Source of the DNA: Cruoricaptor ignavus
GTDB taxonomy: Bacteria > Bacteroidota > Bacteroidia > Flavobacteriales > Weeksellaceae
Reading direction: 5' to 3'
Length of the DNA: 64,000 bases
NCBI RefSeq assembly: GCF_900141665.1
Contig: NZ_FQYI01000007.1
Coordinates: 62,001-126,000 of the forward strand
A program made the translations under genes and the position numbers. The notes below the pieces were generated by a model. That model was not told where the DNA came from. It did not search any database and saw only the letters and a list, made by a program, of their open reading frames with translations. Positions 1 to 10,154 of the stretch are shown here, in pieces (position 1 is the first letter of the stretch; each line of letters begins with the position of its first letter).

Positions 1-149
1 GAAATGCCTACGCGCAAAGCAGGCTGATAAAGGTGAAAATGGAATCTCAGCTGGGCAGGGAAGTGATAGGCGATTCCCTGATGACGCTGGAAAGCCACCC
101 GCACAAACTTTTGATAAAACTGGACAGCACGGATGCAAAAGCAAAATGA
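1..149 (+). CDS. FtsL-like division protein, C-terminal end (partial)
   Basis: The reading frame is open from the left edge to a TGA at 147-149, giving about 48 residues that end in LDSTDAKAK. No domain can be recognised in this fragment. The identity is inferred from position: in Bacteroidota dcw clusters a short FtsL-like single-pass protein lies between rsmH and ftsI. The last 17 nt overlap the start of ftsI in another frame, which suggests translational coupling. The 5' part lies outside the window. Confidence 0.6.
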   Translation, partial: NAYAQSRLIKVKMESQLGREVIGDSLMTLESHPHKLLIKLDSTDAKAK

Positions 150-2124
150 ATACGACATCAAGCGGAAGCGCACATTGCGGTGGGGCTACCTCTTCGCCGC
201 CACGGCTTTCGTGGTGTTCTGCGTGTTCATCACCCGCATCATCGTGCTGCAAAACACTGATGTAGAAGAGATTCGGGACAACTACATCAACAAAAACTAC
301 CGCGAAGCTACGCTGCAGGCTGCCCGCGGAAACTTGTACGCTTCGGATGGTTCCATCCTGGCAACCACGGTGATGCGCTACGATATTTACATCGATTTCA
401 AAACGATTCGGGATACGGTTTACGCCAACAATGTTAACGCTTTGACGGATTCTCTCGGGAAAATGTTCGGGAAGCCGAAGAGCTACTTCCGCCAAAAATT
501 TGATGCGGAGAAAAAGAAGAACAACCAATACTACACCTTGGTTCGTGGGCTGGATTTCGACGAGTACGATAGAATCCGCAAGTTTCCGCTTTTTAACAAA
601 GGCAAAAACCGCGGCGGCTTCATCGTGGATAGGAATTACAAACGGGAACTTGCCACTTCGGAAATTGGTGCAGGAACAATAGGTATGGATGATGAGCGCG
701 GGCAATCTGGCCTGGAAGCAGCGTTCAGCAAATACCTGAAAGGTTCGGACGGTACAAGGCTGGAGCAGCGCGTGAATTCATCGCAATGGAAACCCATCGA
801 TTTCTGGAAGGTGAAAGAGCCAGTGGATGGGATGGATGTTTATACCACCCTGGATTTGCGAATACAAGACATAGCGCACTCTGCCCTGAAAAGGCAGCTG
901 GTGGAATACGATGCACAGCACGGCACGGTAATCGTGATGGAGACCAAGACCGGAAAAGTGCGCGCAATGGTAAACCTTCAGCGGAAGGAGCCGGGCGTTT
1001 ACGAAGATGCCTACAATTACGCGATAAAGGACAACATTGAGCCGGGCTCTACCTTTAAAGCGGTTTCCCTTCTGGCAGCGATGGACGATGGCTTCATAGA
1101 TGAAGGCACCACGGTAAGCGTGGGCGGAGGAAGCTGGACCTATGCCGGACAGAAAATTTCCGACGGGCACGGTGGCGGAACTTACGAAATTTCCGATGTG
1201 CTGGCGAAATCTTCCAATGTGGGCACGGCAAAGCTCATCACAAAGCATTACGCCTCGAATCCGCAGGTTTTCCTAAACCATCTAAAGCGCTGGAAGCTGA
1301 TGGATAAGATGGACATAGAACTGCCAGGCATTACCACGCCAAGAATAGTAACGCCGGAAAACAAACGCTGGAACGCCGCCACATTGGCTTCCATTTCCTA
1401 CGGCTACTCCACGAATATCAACCTGCTTCAGCTCACCACATTCTACAACGGCATCGCCAACAAAGGCGTGATGGTAAAGCCCCTGTTCATCGACAAAATA
1501 ATGAAGGACGGCAAGGTAAACTACGATGCGAAACCACAGGTGATGGTGAGCAAAATGGCATCGAAGGAAGCGATAGAAATGATGACCAACGCTCTTACAA
1601 AAGCCGTAGAAAAAGGCACCGCCAGAAGCATCTACACGCCAAATTTGAAAATGGCCGGAAAAACCGGCACCGCAAGGTTTGAGTACTGGAAGCCAGGCCC
1701 GATGAAGTACCGCGCAAGTTTCGCCGGCTTCTACCCGTCGGACGACCCGAAGTACACCTGCTATGTGATGATAAGCGAGCCTGCACCCGGAAAATCGTAT
1801 TACGGCGGCACAGTGGCAGCGCCAGTTTTCAAAGAAATTGCGGGAAAAACCTTCCTGAAAACACCGCAAAACATCGAGAAGGAAATGCTGGTGGAAAAGA
1901 AGGTGGACCTGAGCAAAATGACCGAGCCTAATGTGAAAATAGCGGTAACGAACAATAAGATGCCCAATGTAACCGGGCTGATTGGCAAGAATGTGATACC
2001 GCAACTGGAAAACTTGGGCTACAGGGTGGATTACAAAGGTGTCGGGAAAATTACCGAGCAGTTTCCACTGGAAGGCACGGTCATCAGCAAGAACCAGAAA
2101 ATTTATCTAAGCCTGCAGAACTGA
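133..2124 (+). CDS. ftsI: Penicillin-binding protein 3-type septal transpeptidase FtsI (with PASTA domain)
   Basis: Class B penicillin-binding protein that cross-links septal peptidoglycan in the periplasm. One N-terminal membrane segment (about residues 17-38) is followed by the dimerisation domain and a transpeptidase domain. The three active-site motifs are visible: STFK at 306-309 (acylated Ser306), SSN at 360-362 and KTGT at 510-513. A C-terminal PASTA domain (about 608-662) is present, as is common in Bacteroidota FtsI. The 663-residue length fits the family. The gene sits between the ftsL-like end and murE. It overlaps the first by 17 nt and shares one base with the second (stop 2122-2124, murE ATG 2124). 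Confidence 0.95.
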   Translation: MQKQNEYDIKRKRTLRWGYLFAATAFVVFCVFITRIIVLQNTDVEEIRDNYINKNYREATLQAARGNLYASDGSILATTVMRYDIYIDFKTIRDTVYANNVNALTDSLGKMFGKPKSYFRQKFDAEKKKNNQYYTLVRGLDFDEYDRIRKFPLFNKGKNRGGFIVDRNYKRELATSEIGAGTIGMDDERGQSGLEAAFSKYLKGSDGTRLEQRVNSSQWKPIDFWKVKEPVDGMDVYTTLDLRIQDIAHSALKRQLVEYDAQHGTVIVMETKTGKVRAMVNLQRKEPGVYEDAYNYAIKDNIEPGSTFKAVSLLAAMDDGFIDEGTTVSVGGGSWTYAGQKISDGHGGGTYEISDVLAKSSNVGTAKLITKHYASNPQVFLNHLKRWKLMDKMDIELPGITTPRIVTPENKRWNAATLASISYGYSTNINLLQLTTFYNGIANKGVMVKPLFIDKIMKDGKVNYDAKPQVMVSKMASKEAIEMMTNALTKAVEKGTARSIYTPNLKMAGKTGTARFEYWKPGPMKYRASFAGFYPSDDPKYTCYVMISEPAPGKSYYGGTVAAPVFKEIAGKTFLKTPQNIEKEMLVEKKVDLSKMTEPNVKIAVTNNKMPNVTGLIGKNVIPQLENLGYRVDYKGVGKITEQFPLEGTVISKNQKIYLSLQN

Positions 2125-3584
2125 TGAAGCTGAGCGAAATTTTAAACAATGTAAAGACTTTGGGAACTTTCGGTGATGAAAGCCGAGAAATTTCCGAGAT
2201 TGTTTTTGACAGCCGGCAAGCTGCCGAAGGCGCGCTGTATGTGGCGATGAAGGGCACAGTTTCCGATGGGCATCAGTTCATTAATTCTGCAATAGAGAAC
2301 GGTGCGAAAGCCGTTGTTTGCGAAGATTTGCCGGAAGAGCAAGCGGAAGGCATCACCTTTATCAAGGTGGAAAATTCTGCGAAGGCCCTTGCAAAAATGG
2401 CGGCGAACTTCTACGGCAATCCATCCGAGAACTTAGTATTGGTGGGCATTACGGGAACTAATGGCAAAACTTCTACCACCACGCTTCTTTTTGAAACCTT
2501 CAAAAACCTGGGCTTTAAACCTGCGCTGATTTCCACGGTGGAAGTTCGGATTGGCGATGAGGCCTTCCCTTCCACACATACCACGCCGGATGTTCTCACC
2601 CTGAACCAAATCCTGAGGAAGGCGGTGGATGCAGGCTGTGAGTATGCCTTTATGGAAGTCTCTTCGCACGGCATCCATCAGAACAGAACGGATGGGCTGA
2701 AATTTAAGGTGGCAGGCTTTACTAACATCACGCACGATCATCTAGATTATCATAAAACTTTTGACGAATATATAAAGGTAAAGAAGCGATTTTTCGACGA
2801 GCTTCCGGCTGATGCGGTGGCGATAACCAACCTGGACGACAGAAACGGAACGGTGATGCTGCAGAATACCCGCGCGAAAAAATCCGGCTACGCGCTGAAA
2901 ACGCTGGCAGATTATCACGGGAAAATTTCCGAGGCGGATTTCAACGGGATGCTGCTGAATTTCAACGGGAAGGAATTCTGGACGGCGCTTACCGGGAAGT
3001 TCAACGCTTACAACCTTTTACTTGTATATGCAGTAGCCTGCGAGCTGGGCTTTAATGCTGATGAAATACTGCAGGCGATTTCGAAACTGCCACGCGTAAA
3101 AGGGCGCTTCGAGACGCTAAAATCCGAGAGCGGCATCTTCTTCATCGTGGATTATGCACACACACCCGATGCGCTCGAGAATATTCTGGACAGTATTAAC
3201 CAAATCAGAACAAATAATGAAAGGCTCATCACAGTATTCGGTTGCGGCGGCGATCGTGACAGCGCGAAACGACCGCAAATGGGAAAAATTGCCACTCGAA
3301 AATCAACGCTTGCAATCATTACTTCCGATAATCCGCGCAAGGAAGATCCAAAGCAAATCATCGAGGACATAGCGGCAGGCATCGAGCCGCAGCACTTCGC
3401 GAAATTCACCGTGATACCGGACAGGATGGAGGCGATAAAGGCGGCGATAAAATTTGCCGAGCCGAAGGACATAGTGCTGGTTGCCGGCAAAGGTCACGAG
3501 AATTACCAAGAAATCAACGGTGTGAAACACCATTTTGATGACAAGGAAGTGATAGAAGATTTGCTGAAGAAGATGAGTAAATAA
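2124..3584 (+). CDS. murE: UDP-N-acetylmuramoyl-tripeptide synthetase MurE (meso-DAP adding)
   Basis: Cytoplasmic ATP-dependent ligase that adds the third stem-peptide residue to UDP-MurNAc-L-Ala-D-Glu. The Mur ligase P-loop TGTNGKT is at residues 110-116. The DNPR motif at 402-405 is the known signature of enzymes that use meso-diaminopimelate, so a DAP-type peptidoglycan is predicted. At 486 residues it is full length, with N-terminal, central ATPase and C-terminal ligase domains. It starts on the last base of the ftsI stop codon. The following spacer up to mraY holds short tandem words. Confidence 0.96.
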   Translation: MKLSEILNNVKTLGTFGDESREISEIVFDSRQAAEGALYVAMKGTVSDGHQFINSAIENGAKAVVCEDLPEEQAEGITFIKVENSAKALAKMAANFYGNPSENLVLVGITGTNGKTSTTTLLFETFKNLGFKPALISTVEVRIGDEAFPSTHTTPDVLTLNQILRKAVDAGCEYAFMEVSSHGIHQNRTDGLKFKVAGFTNITHDHLDYHKTFDEYIKVKKRFFDELPADAVAITNLDDRNGTVMLQNTRAKKSGYALKTLADYHGKISEADFNGMLLNFNGKEFWTALTGKFNAYNLLLVYAVACELGFNADEILQAISKLPRVKGRFETLKSESGIFFIVDYAHTPDALENILDSINQIRTNNERLITVFGCGGDRDSAKRPQMGKIATRKSTLAIITSDNPRKEDPKQIIEDIAAGIEPQHFAKFTVIPDRMEAIKAAIKFAEPKDIVLVAGKGHENYQEINGVKHHFDDKEVIEDLLKKMSK

Positions 3585-3633
3585 TTTTGAAAAATTGAGC
3601 AATTTGGAAATCTGGAAATGAACCACGCCAAAC

Positions 3634-3664
3634 AACTTTAAACTTTGAACCTTTGACCTTGAAC
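3634..3664. repeat. Short tandem-word spacer between murE and mraY
   Basis: Four imperfect units of 7-8 nt follow each other: AACTTTAA, ACTTTGAA, CCTTTGA, CCTTGAAC. They fill the end of the 86-nt spacer before the mraY ATG. Three further dcw spacers have comparable low-complexity word repeats with different words. No function is visible. Confidence 0.55.
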
Positions 3665-3670
3665 TAAGCT

Positions 3671-4912
3671 ATGTTTTTCTACCTCTACGAATATCTCGCT
3701 GAAAGCGGCATCCACATTCCTGGGATGAATCTCTTCCGCTACATATCGTTCCGTGCGGCAATGGCGGTTCTGCTGTCTCTGGCCATCGCATTGCTCTACG
3801 GCAAAAGAATCATCAAGCTGCTTCGCCGGAAACAGATGGGCGAATTAGTGCGCGATCTTGGGCTGGAGGGCCAGAAACAGAAGGAGGGCACGCCTACAAT
3901 GGGCGGCATCATCATCATCCTTGCCACGCTGGTTCCGGTGCTGCTATTCACCAAGGTGGACAATATCTACATCATCCTGCTCAGTGCATCCGTTGTGTGG
4001 ATGGGTGCCATAGGCTTCATCGATGATTATCTGAAAAAAATCAAGAAAAACAAAGACGGCCTGCACGGCGTTTTCAAGGTTATAGGGCAGGTAGGCTTAG
4101 GGCTGATAGTAGGCGTTACGATGTATTTCCATCCGGATATTACCGTGAAGCGGAAGTATGCCGATGCTTCCGTGGTGAACCGCAACAATGTGGAACAGAA
4201 CTTTATGCAGGAGGAAAAGCGCGCGATTTCCACCGTGCCCTTGGTGAAGAACAACGAGTTCGATTACAGCGGTGCACTGTTTTGGATGGATGAGGAGGAA
4301 GCTGAAGAATGGGCGTGGATTATCTTTATCCCCATCGTGATTTTCATCGTCACGGCAGTTTCGAACGGTGCGAATATTACCGATGGCATCGATGGTTTGG
4401 CGGCGGGAACCAGCGCCGTAATCGTGCTGACGCTGGCATTCTTCGCCTACCTTTCCGGCAACGCGATTTTCGCCGATTACCTCAACATTATGTTCCTGCC
4501 CAACACTGGTGAAACCACGATTTTCGCGCTGGCACTGGTAGGCGCCATCATCGGTTTTTTCTGGTACAATACCTACCCTGCCCAAGTCTTTATGGGCGAT
4601 ACAGGCAGCCTGATGCTGGGCGGCGTAATAGCCGTGCTGGCGATTATCCTTCGGAAGGAACTGCTGCTGCCGGTGCTTTGCGGAATTTTCCTGATCGAGA
4701 ATTTATCGGTAATTCTTCAGGTGATGGTCTTTAAATACCGCCGGAAAAAATTCGGGCTGGAATATGCGCAGAACAATAGGCTGTTCAAGATGGCGCCGCT
4801 TCATCACCATTACCAAAAGCTAGGCTACCACGAAAGCAAAATCGTGAACCGGATGATCATCATCGGCGTGATGCTGGCGATTATCTGCCTGATAACGCTG
4901 AAAGTAAGATAG
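3671..4912 (+). CDS. mraY: Phospho-N-acetylmuramoyl-pentapeptide transferase MraY
   Basis: Integral membrane enzyme that transfers phospho-MurNAc-pentapeptide to undecaprenyl phosphate to make lipid I. The expected signatures are present: D118-D119-Y120 in the first catalytic loop, NITDGIDG at 235-242 with the Mg/nucleotide-binding aspartates, [12 protein letters not shown], and the HHH motif at 378-380. Many hydrophobic helices span the protein. At 413 residues it is longer than the roughly 360 of proteobacterial MraY. The extra length is a charged insert around residues 155-215, a feature I know from Bacteroidota MraY. murF, which often precedes mraY, is absent here and occurs as a fusion at 36611. 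Confidence 0.95.
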   Translation: MFFYLYEYLAESGIHIPGMNLFRYISFRAAMAVLLSLAIALLYGKRIIKLLRRKQMGELVRDLGLEGQKQKEGTPTMGGIIIILATLVPVLLFTKVDNIYIILLSASVVWMGAIGFIDDYLKKIKKNKDGLHGVFKVIGQVGLGLIVGVTMYFHPDITVKRKYADASVVNRNNVEQNFMQEEKRAISTVPLVKNNEFDYSGALFWMDEEEAEEWAWIIFIPIVIFIVTAVSNGANITDGIDGLAAGTSAVIVLTLAFFAYLSGNAIFADYLNIMFLPNTGETTIFALALVGAIIGFFWYNTYPAQVFMGDTGSLMLGGVIAVLAIILRKELLLPVLCGIFLIENLSVILQVMVFKYRRKKFGLEYAQNNRLFKMAPLHHHYQKLGYHESKIVNRMIIIGVMLAIICLITLKVR

Positions 4913-4924
4913 AGGAAAGAGCCC

Positions 4925-5019
4925 AAGTAAAAAGGCAAAAGTAGAAAGTAAAAAGTGCTTGCTGAAGAATTGAAAATTTGAAATTAAAAAAATAAGAAAG
5001 CAAGAAGCTAAGAGCAAAA
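4925..5019. repeat. Low-complexity spacer between mraY and murD
   Basis: This purine-rich spacer has the 10-mer AAGTAAAAAG twice, at 4925-4934 and 4946-4955. It ends in the near-repeated words AAGAAAGC, AAGAAGCT and AAGAGC before the murD ATG. There is no convincing promoter or terminator. Confidence 0.45.
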
Positions 5020-6360
5020 ATGACGAAGGATAAAATGAGCATTGTGGTTTTGGGTGCCGGTGAAAGCGGTTTTGGCGCAGCCTACCTTGCGAAAAAGCAG
5101 GGTTTGGATGTATTCGTTTCAGACCGTGGCGAAATAAAGCCGCACTACAAAAACCTGCTCATAGAAAATGGGATTGAGTTTGAGGAGAATACGCACAGCG
5201 AAGGGAAAATCCTTTCGGCAGATTGGGTGGTGAAATCACCGGGAATTCCGAAAAAGGCGGAAATCATCGGCAAAATAAAAAACCGCAACATTAAGATTTC
5301 TTCCGAGATTGAGTTTGCGGCGGAATTTACCGATGCGAAAATCATCGCCATCACAGGAAGCAACGGCAAAACCACCACCACATCGCTGATTTACCATATT
5401 CTGAAAAATGATAAACTGAGCGTAGGCCTTGGCGGAAACATCGGGACAAGCTTTGCAAGGCAGGTGGCCGATGAGGATTTTGAATACTATGTGCTGGAGG
5501 TAAGCTCTTTCCAACTGGATGATATTCAGCACTTTAGGCCTTACATTTCTCTGCTGCTGAACCTTAGCCCGGATCATCTGGACCAATACAACTACAACTA
5601 CGAGGAGTATGCGCTGGCGAAATTCCGCATCGCGGAAAACCAGGAAAACGACAACTACTTCATCTATAACAAAGATGATGAGATGAGCAGGCAAATCCTG
5701 GAAAAAATTGAAATCCGTGCGAAGAAAATTCCGTTCAGCCTGAAGGAAAACTTGAAGGAAGGCGGCTACCTGAGCGGCAATGAAATCCGCGTGAAATTGG
5801 ACGATGATTTCCAGATGCCGGTTTCCGAACTGAGCCTCAGCGGAAGCCACAATGTAGCGAACAGCCTAGCCGCTTCCATAGCTGGTAAGATATTGAAAAT
5901 CAGCAATGAAAGCATCAGAAATTCCCTGATGACTTTCCAGGCGGTAGAGCACAGGTTGGAATTTGTAACGGAAATCGGCGGCGTGAAATTCATTAACGAC
6001 AGCAAGGCTACCAATGTAAACGCCGCATATTATGCGCTAGAAAGTATGCGGCAGCCTACCGTTTGGATTATGGGCGGTGTGGATAAGGGCAACGATTATA
6101 GCGAGCTGGACGATTTAGTAAAGAAAAAAGTAAAGGCGATAATTTGCTTAGGCATTGATAATCAGAAGATTACAGAGCACTTCAAGAATAAGGTGGAGAT
6201 GATGTACAGCACTGCAAATATGGCAGATTGCGTGAAGCTGAGCAAGCAGATTGCGACGGATGGTGATGCGGTTTTGCTTTCGCCGTGCTGCGCAAGTTTT
6301 GATTTGTTTGAAAACTATGAAGACCGCGGAAAGCAGTTTAAAAACGAGGTTTTGAAATGA
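5020..6360 (+). CDS. murD: UDP-N-acetylmuramoylalanine--D-glutamate ligase MurD
   Basis: Cytoplasmic ligase adding D-glutamate to UDP-MurNAc-L-Ala. An N-terminal Rossmann-like domain begins VVLGAGESGFG. The Mur P-loop TGSNGKT is at residues 112-118, and the C-terminal domain contains the family sequence FINDSKATN. The 446-residue length is usual. The stop codon overlaps the ftsW start (ATGA at 6357-6360), which indicates coupled translation. Confidence 0.95.
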   Translation: MTKDKMSIVVLGAGESGFGAAYLAKKQGLDVFVSDRGEIKPHYKNLLIENGIEFEENTHSEGKILSADWVVKSPGIPKKAEIIGKIKNRNIKISSEIEFAAEFTDAKIIAITGSNGKTTTTSLIYHILKNDKLSVGLGGNIGTSFARQVADEDFEYYVLEVSSFQLDDIQHFRPYISLLLNLSPDHLDQYNYNYEEYALAKFRIAENQENDNYFIYNKDDEMSRQILEKIEIRAKKIPFSLKENLKEGGYLSGNEIRVKLDDDFQMPVSELSLSGSHNVANSLAASIAGKILKISNESIRNSLMTFQAVEHRLEFVTEIGGVKFINDSKATNVNAAYYALESMRQPTVWIMGGVDKGNDYSELDDLVKKKVKAIICLGIDNQKITEHFKNKVEMMYSTANMADCVKLSKQIATDGDAVLLSPCCASFDLFENYEDRGKQFKNEVLK

Positions 6361-7580
6361 ATGAGCAACGGCAAAGAACGGAAATTCTAAAGGGCGACAA
6401 AGTCCTGTGGAGCGTGATCATCCTGATTTCGTTGTTCTCGATATTCCCGGTTTACTCGGCAAGCTCTAACCTGGAATACATCGTGAACAGCGGCACTACC
6501 ACTTCACACATCGTGAAACACATCGCCTTCGTTGGATTGGGGCTTGGGCTGATGCGCGGTGTTCTGTTTGTGCGGTACGAGCACATCGGGAAGCTCAGCT
6601 TTTTCGGCCTGGTGGTGATGACTCTCGTTCTGGTGGCCACAGCGTTTACTGGGCAAACCATCGATGGTGCATCGGCATCGCGCTGGTTTACAATTCCCGG
6701 CACGCCCATTTCATTTCAGCCATCAGCATTCGCCTACCTTGCACTCATCATCTATCTCTGCCGCTATCTCACCAAAAAAATCGGCAGGGAAAGGCTTCCG
6801 CTGGAAAACATCGTGGCGATTTTTGTTCCGATACTCGTAGTTTCCGGGCTGGTTGCCAAAGACAACGGCTCCACAGCGCTGATGATGATTATCGTATCTC
6901 TCGCGGTTTTAGTCATCGGCCAGCTCAACTGGAAATACATCGTGGGCTTCCTGGCTACCGCAGTTTTAGCGGGCGGGCTGTTCATCACCGTAGCACTGAA
7001 CACCAACCTTTTCAGCAACAACCGTGTGCATACCTGGATGAGCCGCATCGAAGTATTTTTCGATAAAAACAAGGATGCAGAAACCGAAGCCGATAAGGCG
7101 AAGAATTACCAGGTAAATCAGGCGAAGGCTGCCATTGTGAACGGCGGCGTAAACGGAAAGGGCCCGGGGAAAAGCGCGCTGAAACAGATGCTACCGCAAT
7201 CTGCATCAGATTTTATCTTCGCCATCATTGTGGAAGAATATGGCTTGCTGGGTGCCGCAGTCTTGATAGGCGCTTACTTCATAATGATCATCCGCATCGT
7301 GATGATTGCAAGCAAGATGCCGGCGTTTTTCGGCTCACTGCTCGTGATTTCGCTTGGGATAATGATTTTCGTTCAGCTCTCGGTGAACATCGCCGTAGCC
7401 GTGAATTTAATTCCGGTTACAGGACAGCCTTTGCCGCTCATCAGCTATGGTGGCACATCTATGCTCGTCACCTATGTTCAGCTTGGCATCATCCTAAATG
7501 TCAGCTCGCGCATTCAGGTTTTGGATGAAGAAGGCATCGGCAGAAAACAGAATATTGAAGAAATAAACGACATCGCTTAA
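6357..7580 (+). CDS. ftsW: Lipid II polymerase / division protein FtsW (SEDS family)
   Basis: Polytopic membrane glycosyltransferase of the SEDS family that polymerises lipid II at the septum with FtsI. About ten hydrophobic helices are visible. The family motif PVTGQPLPLISYGGTS lies near the C-terminus, and a hydrophilic periplasmic loop spans about residues 220-270. Location in the dcw cluster with ftsI favours FtsW over RodA. It overlaps murD by 4 nt. 407 residues is normal. Confidence 0.93.
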   Translation: MNEQRQRTEILKGDKVLWSVIILISLFSIFPVYSASSNLEYIVNSGTTTSHIVKHIAFVGLGLGLMRGVLFVRYEHIGKLSFFGLVVMTLVLVATAFTGQTIDGASASRWFTIPGTPISFQPSAFAYLALIIYLCRYLTKKIGRERLPLENIVAIFVPILVVSGLVAKDNGSTALMMIIVSLAVLVIGQLNWKYIVGFLATAVLAGGLFITVALNTNLFSNNRVHTWMSRIEVFFDKNKDAETEADKAKNYQVNQAKAAIVNGGVNGKGPGKSALKQMLPQSASDFIFAIIVEEYGLLGAAVLIGAYFIMIIRIVMIASKMPAFFGSLLVISLGIMIFVQLSVNIAVAVNLIPVTGQPLPLISYGGTSMLVTYVQLGIILNVSSRIQVLDEEGIGRKQNIEEINDIA

Positions 7581-7587
7581 TTATAAG

Positions 7588-7615
7588 TAATGGGCAATTG
7601 GTAATTGATAATAAG
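7588..7615. repeat. Low-complexity spacer between ftsW and murG
   Basis: The 99-nt spacer 7581-7679 begins with repeated words related to TAATTGG (TAATGGGC, AATTGG, TAATTGA, TAATAAGG). It later has AAGGC repeated around GAGGTT. No clear promoter box precedes murG, so read-through from upstream is likely. Confidence 0.45.
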
Positions 7616-7679
7616 GCTGAGGTTAAGGCGAAATGAGTTTTAAAACTTTTTACTTGGCTCTTGGTTTAATGAAAATATT

Positions 7680-8786
7680 ATGAAAGTTTTAATGAGCGGT
7701 GGTGGTACTGGTGGACATATTTTTCCGGCTGTAGCGATAGCCGATGAAATCCGGCGCAGAAATCCGGATGCAGAGTTCCTGTTCATCGGCGCCAACGGAA
7801 AAATGGAAATGGAAAAAGTTCCGCAGAACGGCTATAAAATCGAAGGTCTGAACATCGCCGGTTTTGATCGCGGTAATCTTTTGTCCAATTTCAAACTGCC
7901 GTTCAAGCTTTTGCAAAGCCTGCTTAAAGCCCGAAAAATCATCCGCAATTTCAACCCGGATTTTGCCATTGGAACCGGCGGCTTTGCAAGCGGCCCGGCG
8001 CTTTTTATGGCGAGCAGCTTGGGCGTGCCCACTTTCATTCAGGAGCAGAATGCCTTTGCCGGCGTTACGAATAAAATCCTTAGCAAGCGTGCAAAAGCAG
8101 TTTTCACGGCTTATCCAAAAGTGGACGGCTTTCCGCAGGAAAAGATTCATTTTCTGGGAAATCCTATCAGGCAAAACATCGTTAATGATTTGATTGACAG
8201 AGATTTAGCTAAAGAAAAATTAGGCCTGGATAAAGCCAAGCTCACCGTGCTTTCCGTTGGAGGTTCCCAAGGCTCAAGAACATTGAATAATGCCTGGAAG
8301 GAAAATCTGGAAAAGCTCATCGGGAAAAATGTACAGCTAATTTGGCAAACCGGAAAGCTTGATTATCAATCGATTACAAAAGATTTTGAACGAAGAAACC
8401 ATAGCGAAGGACAGAGAAAATTGGTGCAAATCCGCGAATTTATTTCCGAAATGCCGCTGGCTTATTCCGCTGCAGATATCATCGTTTCCAGAGCAGGTGC
8501 CATCGCAATTTCCGAGTTGGCCGTAGCGCAAAAGCCCGTAATCCTGGTGCCGTTTCCAAACGCTGCGGAAGATCATCAGACGAAAAACGCGCTGAACTTG
8601 GTCGAAAAAAATGCGGCTAAAATGGTGCGGGATTCTGAAATGAAGGAAAAATTCTGGGCAACGCTTTCAGAACTGATTGAAAATGAACAGCTTAGAAAAG
8701 ATATGGCAGAAAACATCGCATTTTTTGCAAAGCCAAAAGCTGCAGAAGAAATTGTGAGCTCAATCTATCAAATTCTCAAAAAATAA
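7680..8786 (+). CDS. murG: UDP-GlcNAc:lipid I GlcNAc transferase MurG
   Basis: Membrane-associated GT28 glycosyltransferase that converts lipid I to lipid II. The glycine-rich loop GGGTGGH is at residues 7-13. A second family loop, VGGSQGS, marks the C-terminal Rossmann domain, and SRAGAIAISEL near residue 265 belongs to the UDP-GlcNAc site. 368 residues is typical. The ATG is preceded by AT-rich sequence without a Shine-Dalgarno element, as is normal for this phylum. murC follows after 6 nt. Confidence 0.95.
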   Translation: MKVLMSGGGTGGHIFPAVAIADEIRRRNPDAEFLFIGANGKMEMEKVPQNGYKIEGLNIAGFDRGNLLSNFKLPFKLLQSLLKARKIIRNFNPDFAIGTGGFASGPALFMASSLGVPTFIQEQNAFAGVTNKILSKRAKAVFTAYPKVDGFPQEKIHFLGNPIRQNIVNDLIDRDLAKEKLGLDKAKLTVLSVGGSQGSRTLNNAWKENLEKLIGKNVQLIWQTGKLDYQSITKDFERRNHSEGQRKLVQIREFISEMPLAYSAADIIVSRAGAIAISELAVAQKPVILVPFPNAAEDHQTKNALNLVEKNAAKMVRDSEMKEKFWATLSELIENEQLRKDMAENIAFFAKPKAAEEIVSSIYQILKK

Positions 8787-8792
8787 TGTGAA

Positions 8793-10151
8793 ATGATGAA
8801 TTTGGAACAATTTGAAAATTTCTACTTCATCGGTATCGGTGGTATTGGGATGTCTGCTTTGGCGCGCTATTTCAAATCCATCGGCAAAAATGTTTTGGGC
8901 TATGACAGAACCGAAACCAAGCTCACTTCTGCACTGATCTCCGAAGGCATCGGTATTTCTTTCCAGGATGAAATCACGGAACATATTTCTTCGCTAAAGC
9001 CTGAAAACACGCTGGTTATCTACACTCCTGCCGTGAAGACGCTAGGCATTCTTGATGATTTTCAGCAAAGAAATTTCACCATTCTGAAAAGGGCGAAAGT
9101 TCTTGGGATGATAACCGATGAAACCAAGTGCATCGCTGTAGCGGGAACTCACGGGAAAACCACGACTTCATCTCTGGTGGCTCATCTCTGCCATTTTTCA
9201 GGATTATCATTTTCTTGCTTTTTGGGTGGAATTTCTGAGAATTTTCAATCCAACTTTATCTACACCGGAAATGAATTTTCCGTGGTGGAAGCCGATGAGT
9301 ACGACAGAAGCTTCCTGAACCTTCATCCGGATTTTGCCATCGTAACTTCCACAGATGCCGATCATCTGGACATTTATGGCGACAAAGCGACCATTGAGCA
9401 AAGCTTCAAGGATTTCGCAGGCTTAGTTCCGGAAAAGCAAAAACTTTTCGTGCGGAAAGGTTTGGAAATTGGCAGAGAATCAATGACTTACGCCGTAAAT
9501 GAAGAGGCGGATTTTTACTCGGACAATCTGAGAATGGAGGACGATTTCATCCTGTTCGATTTCCACACAAAATATGAAACCGTCAAGGATTTCAAATGGC
9601 AAACCCCAGGCATTCACAATGTGGAAAATGCCACGGCTGCCATCGCTTTGCTTTATAGCTTAGGTGTTGATTTTCAGACACTTAAAAGCGGACTTTTAGC
9701 CTTCAAAGGCATCAAGCGAAGATATACGAAGCACCGTTTTGAAAGCGGGAAAATCTACATCGATGATTATGCGCATCATCCCACAGAACTTGATGCGGTG
9801 ATTGGCTCCATCCGCAATTTCTACCCTGAGAAAAAATTGCTGGTGGCTTTTCAGCCGCACCTTTTCAGCAGGACAAGGGATTTTGCGGAAGGCTTCGCCA
9901 AGAGCCTGGAAAACTGCGAGGAGCTGCTGCTGCTGGACATCTATCCTGCGAGAGAACTTCAGGAAAACTTCCCGGGGATTACTTCAGATTGGCTTCTGGA
10001 AAAAATTAATCTGGAAAAAAAGGAAACGGCTGGCTTGCAGGAAGCCTTCGGGAAAATTCAGCAAAAAGATTTCGACATACTGCTGACGGTAGGTGCAGGA
10101 AACATCGATATGCTGTACGATGGGATTGTGGAATGGCTGGGAAAAAACTGA
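8793..10151 (+). CDS. murC: UDP-N-acetylmuramate--L-alanine ligase MurC
   Basis: Cytoplasmic ligase that starts the peptide stem by adding L-alanine to UDP-MurNAc. The N-terminal motif GIGGIGMSALA and the P-loop AGTHGKT (117-123) identify MurC rather than MurD, E or F. The sequence YDDYAHHPTE-like (here IDDYAHHPTE) in the C-terminal domain is also typical. It is 452 residues long. The codon before the ATG at 8796 is also ATG, so the true start may be one residue later. Confidence 0.95.
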   Translation: MMNLEQFENFYFIGIGGIGMSALARYFKSIGKNVLGYDRTETKLTSALISEGIGISFQDEITEHISSLKPENTLVIYTPAVKTLGILDDFQQRNFTILKRAKVLGMITDETKCIAVAGTHGKTTTSSLVAHLCHFSGLSFSCFLGGISENFQSNFIYTGNEFSVVEADEYDRSFLNLHPDFAIVTSTDADHLDIYGDKATIEQSFKDFAGLVPEKQKLFVRKGLEIGRESMTYAVNEEADFYSDNLRMEDDFILFDFHTKYETVKDFKWQTPGIHNVENATAAIALLYSLGVDFQTLKSGLLAFKGIKRRYTKHRFESGKIYIDDYAHHPTELDAVIGSIRNFYPEKKLLVAFQPHLFSRTRDFAEGFAKSLENCEELLLLDIYPARELQENFPGITSDWLLEKINLEKKETAGLQEAFGKIQQKDFDILLTVGAGNIDMLYDGIVEWLGKN

Positions 10152-10154
10152 TGA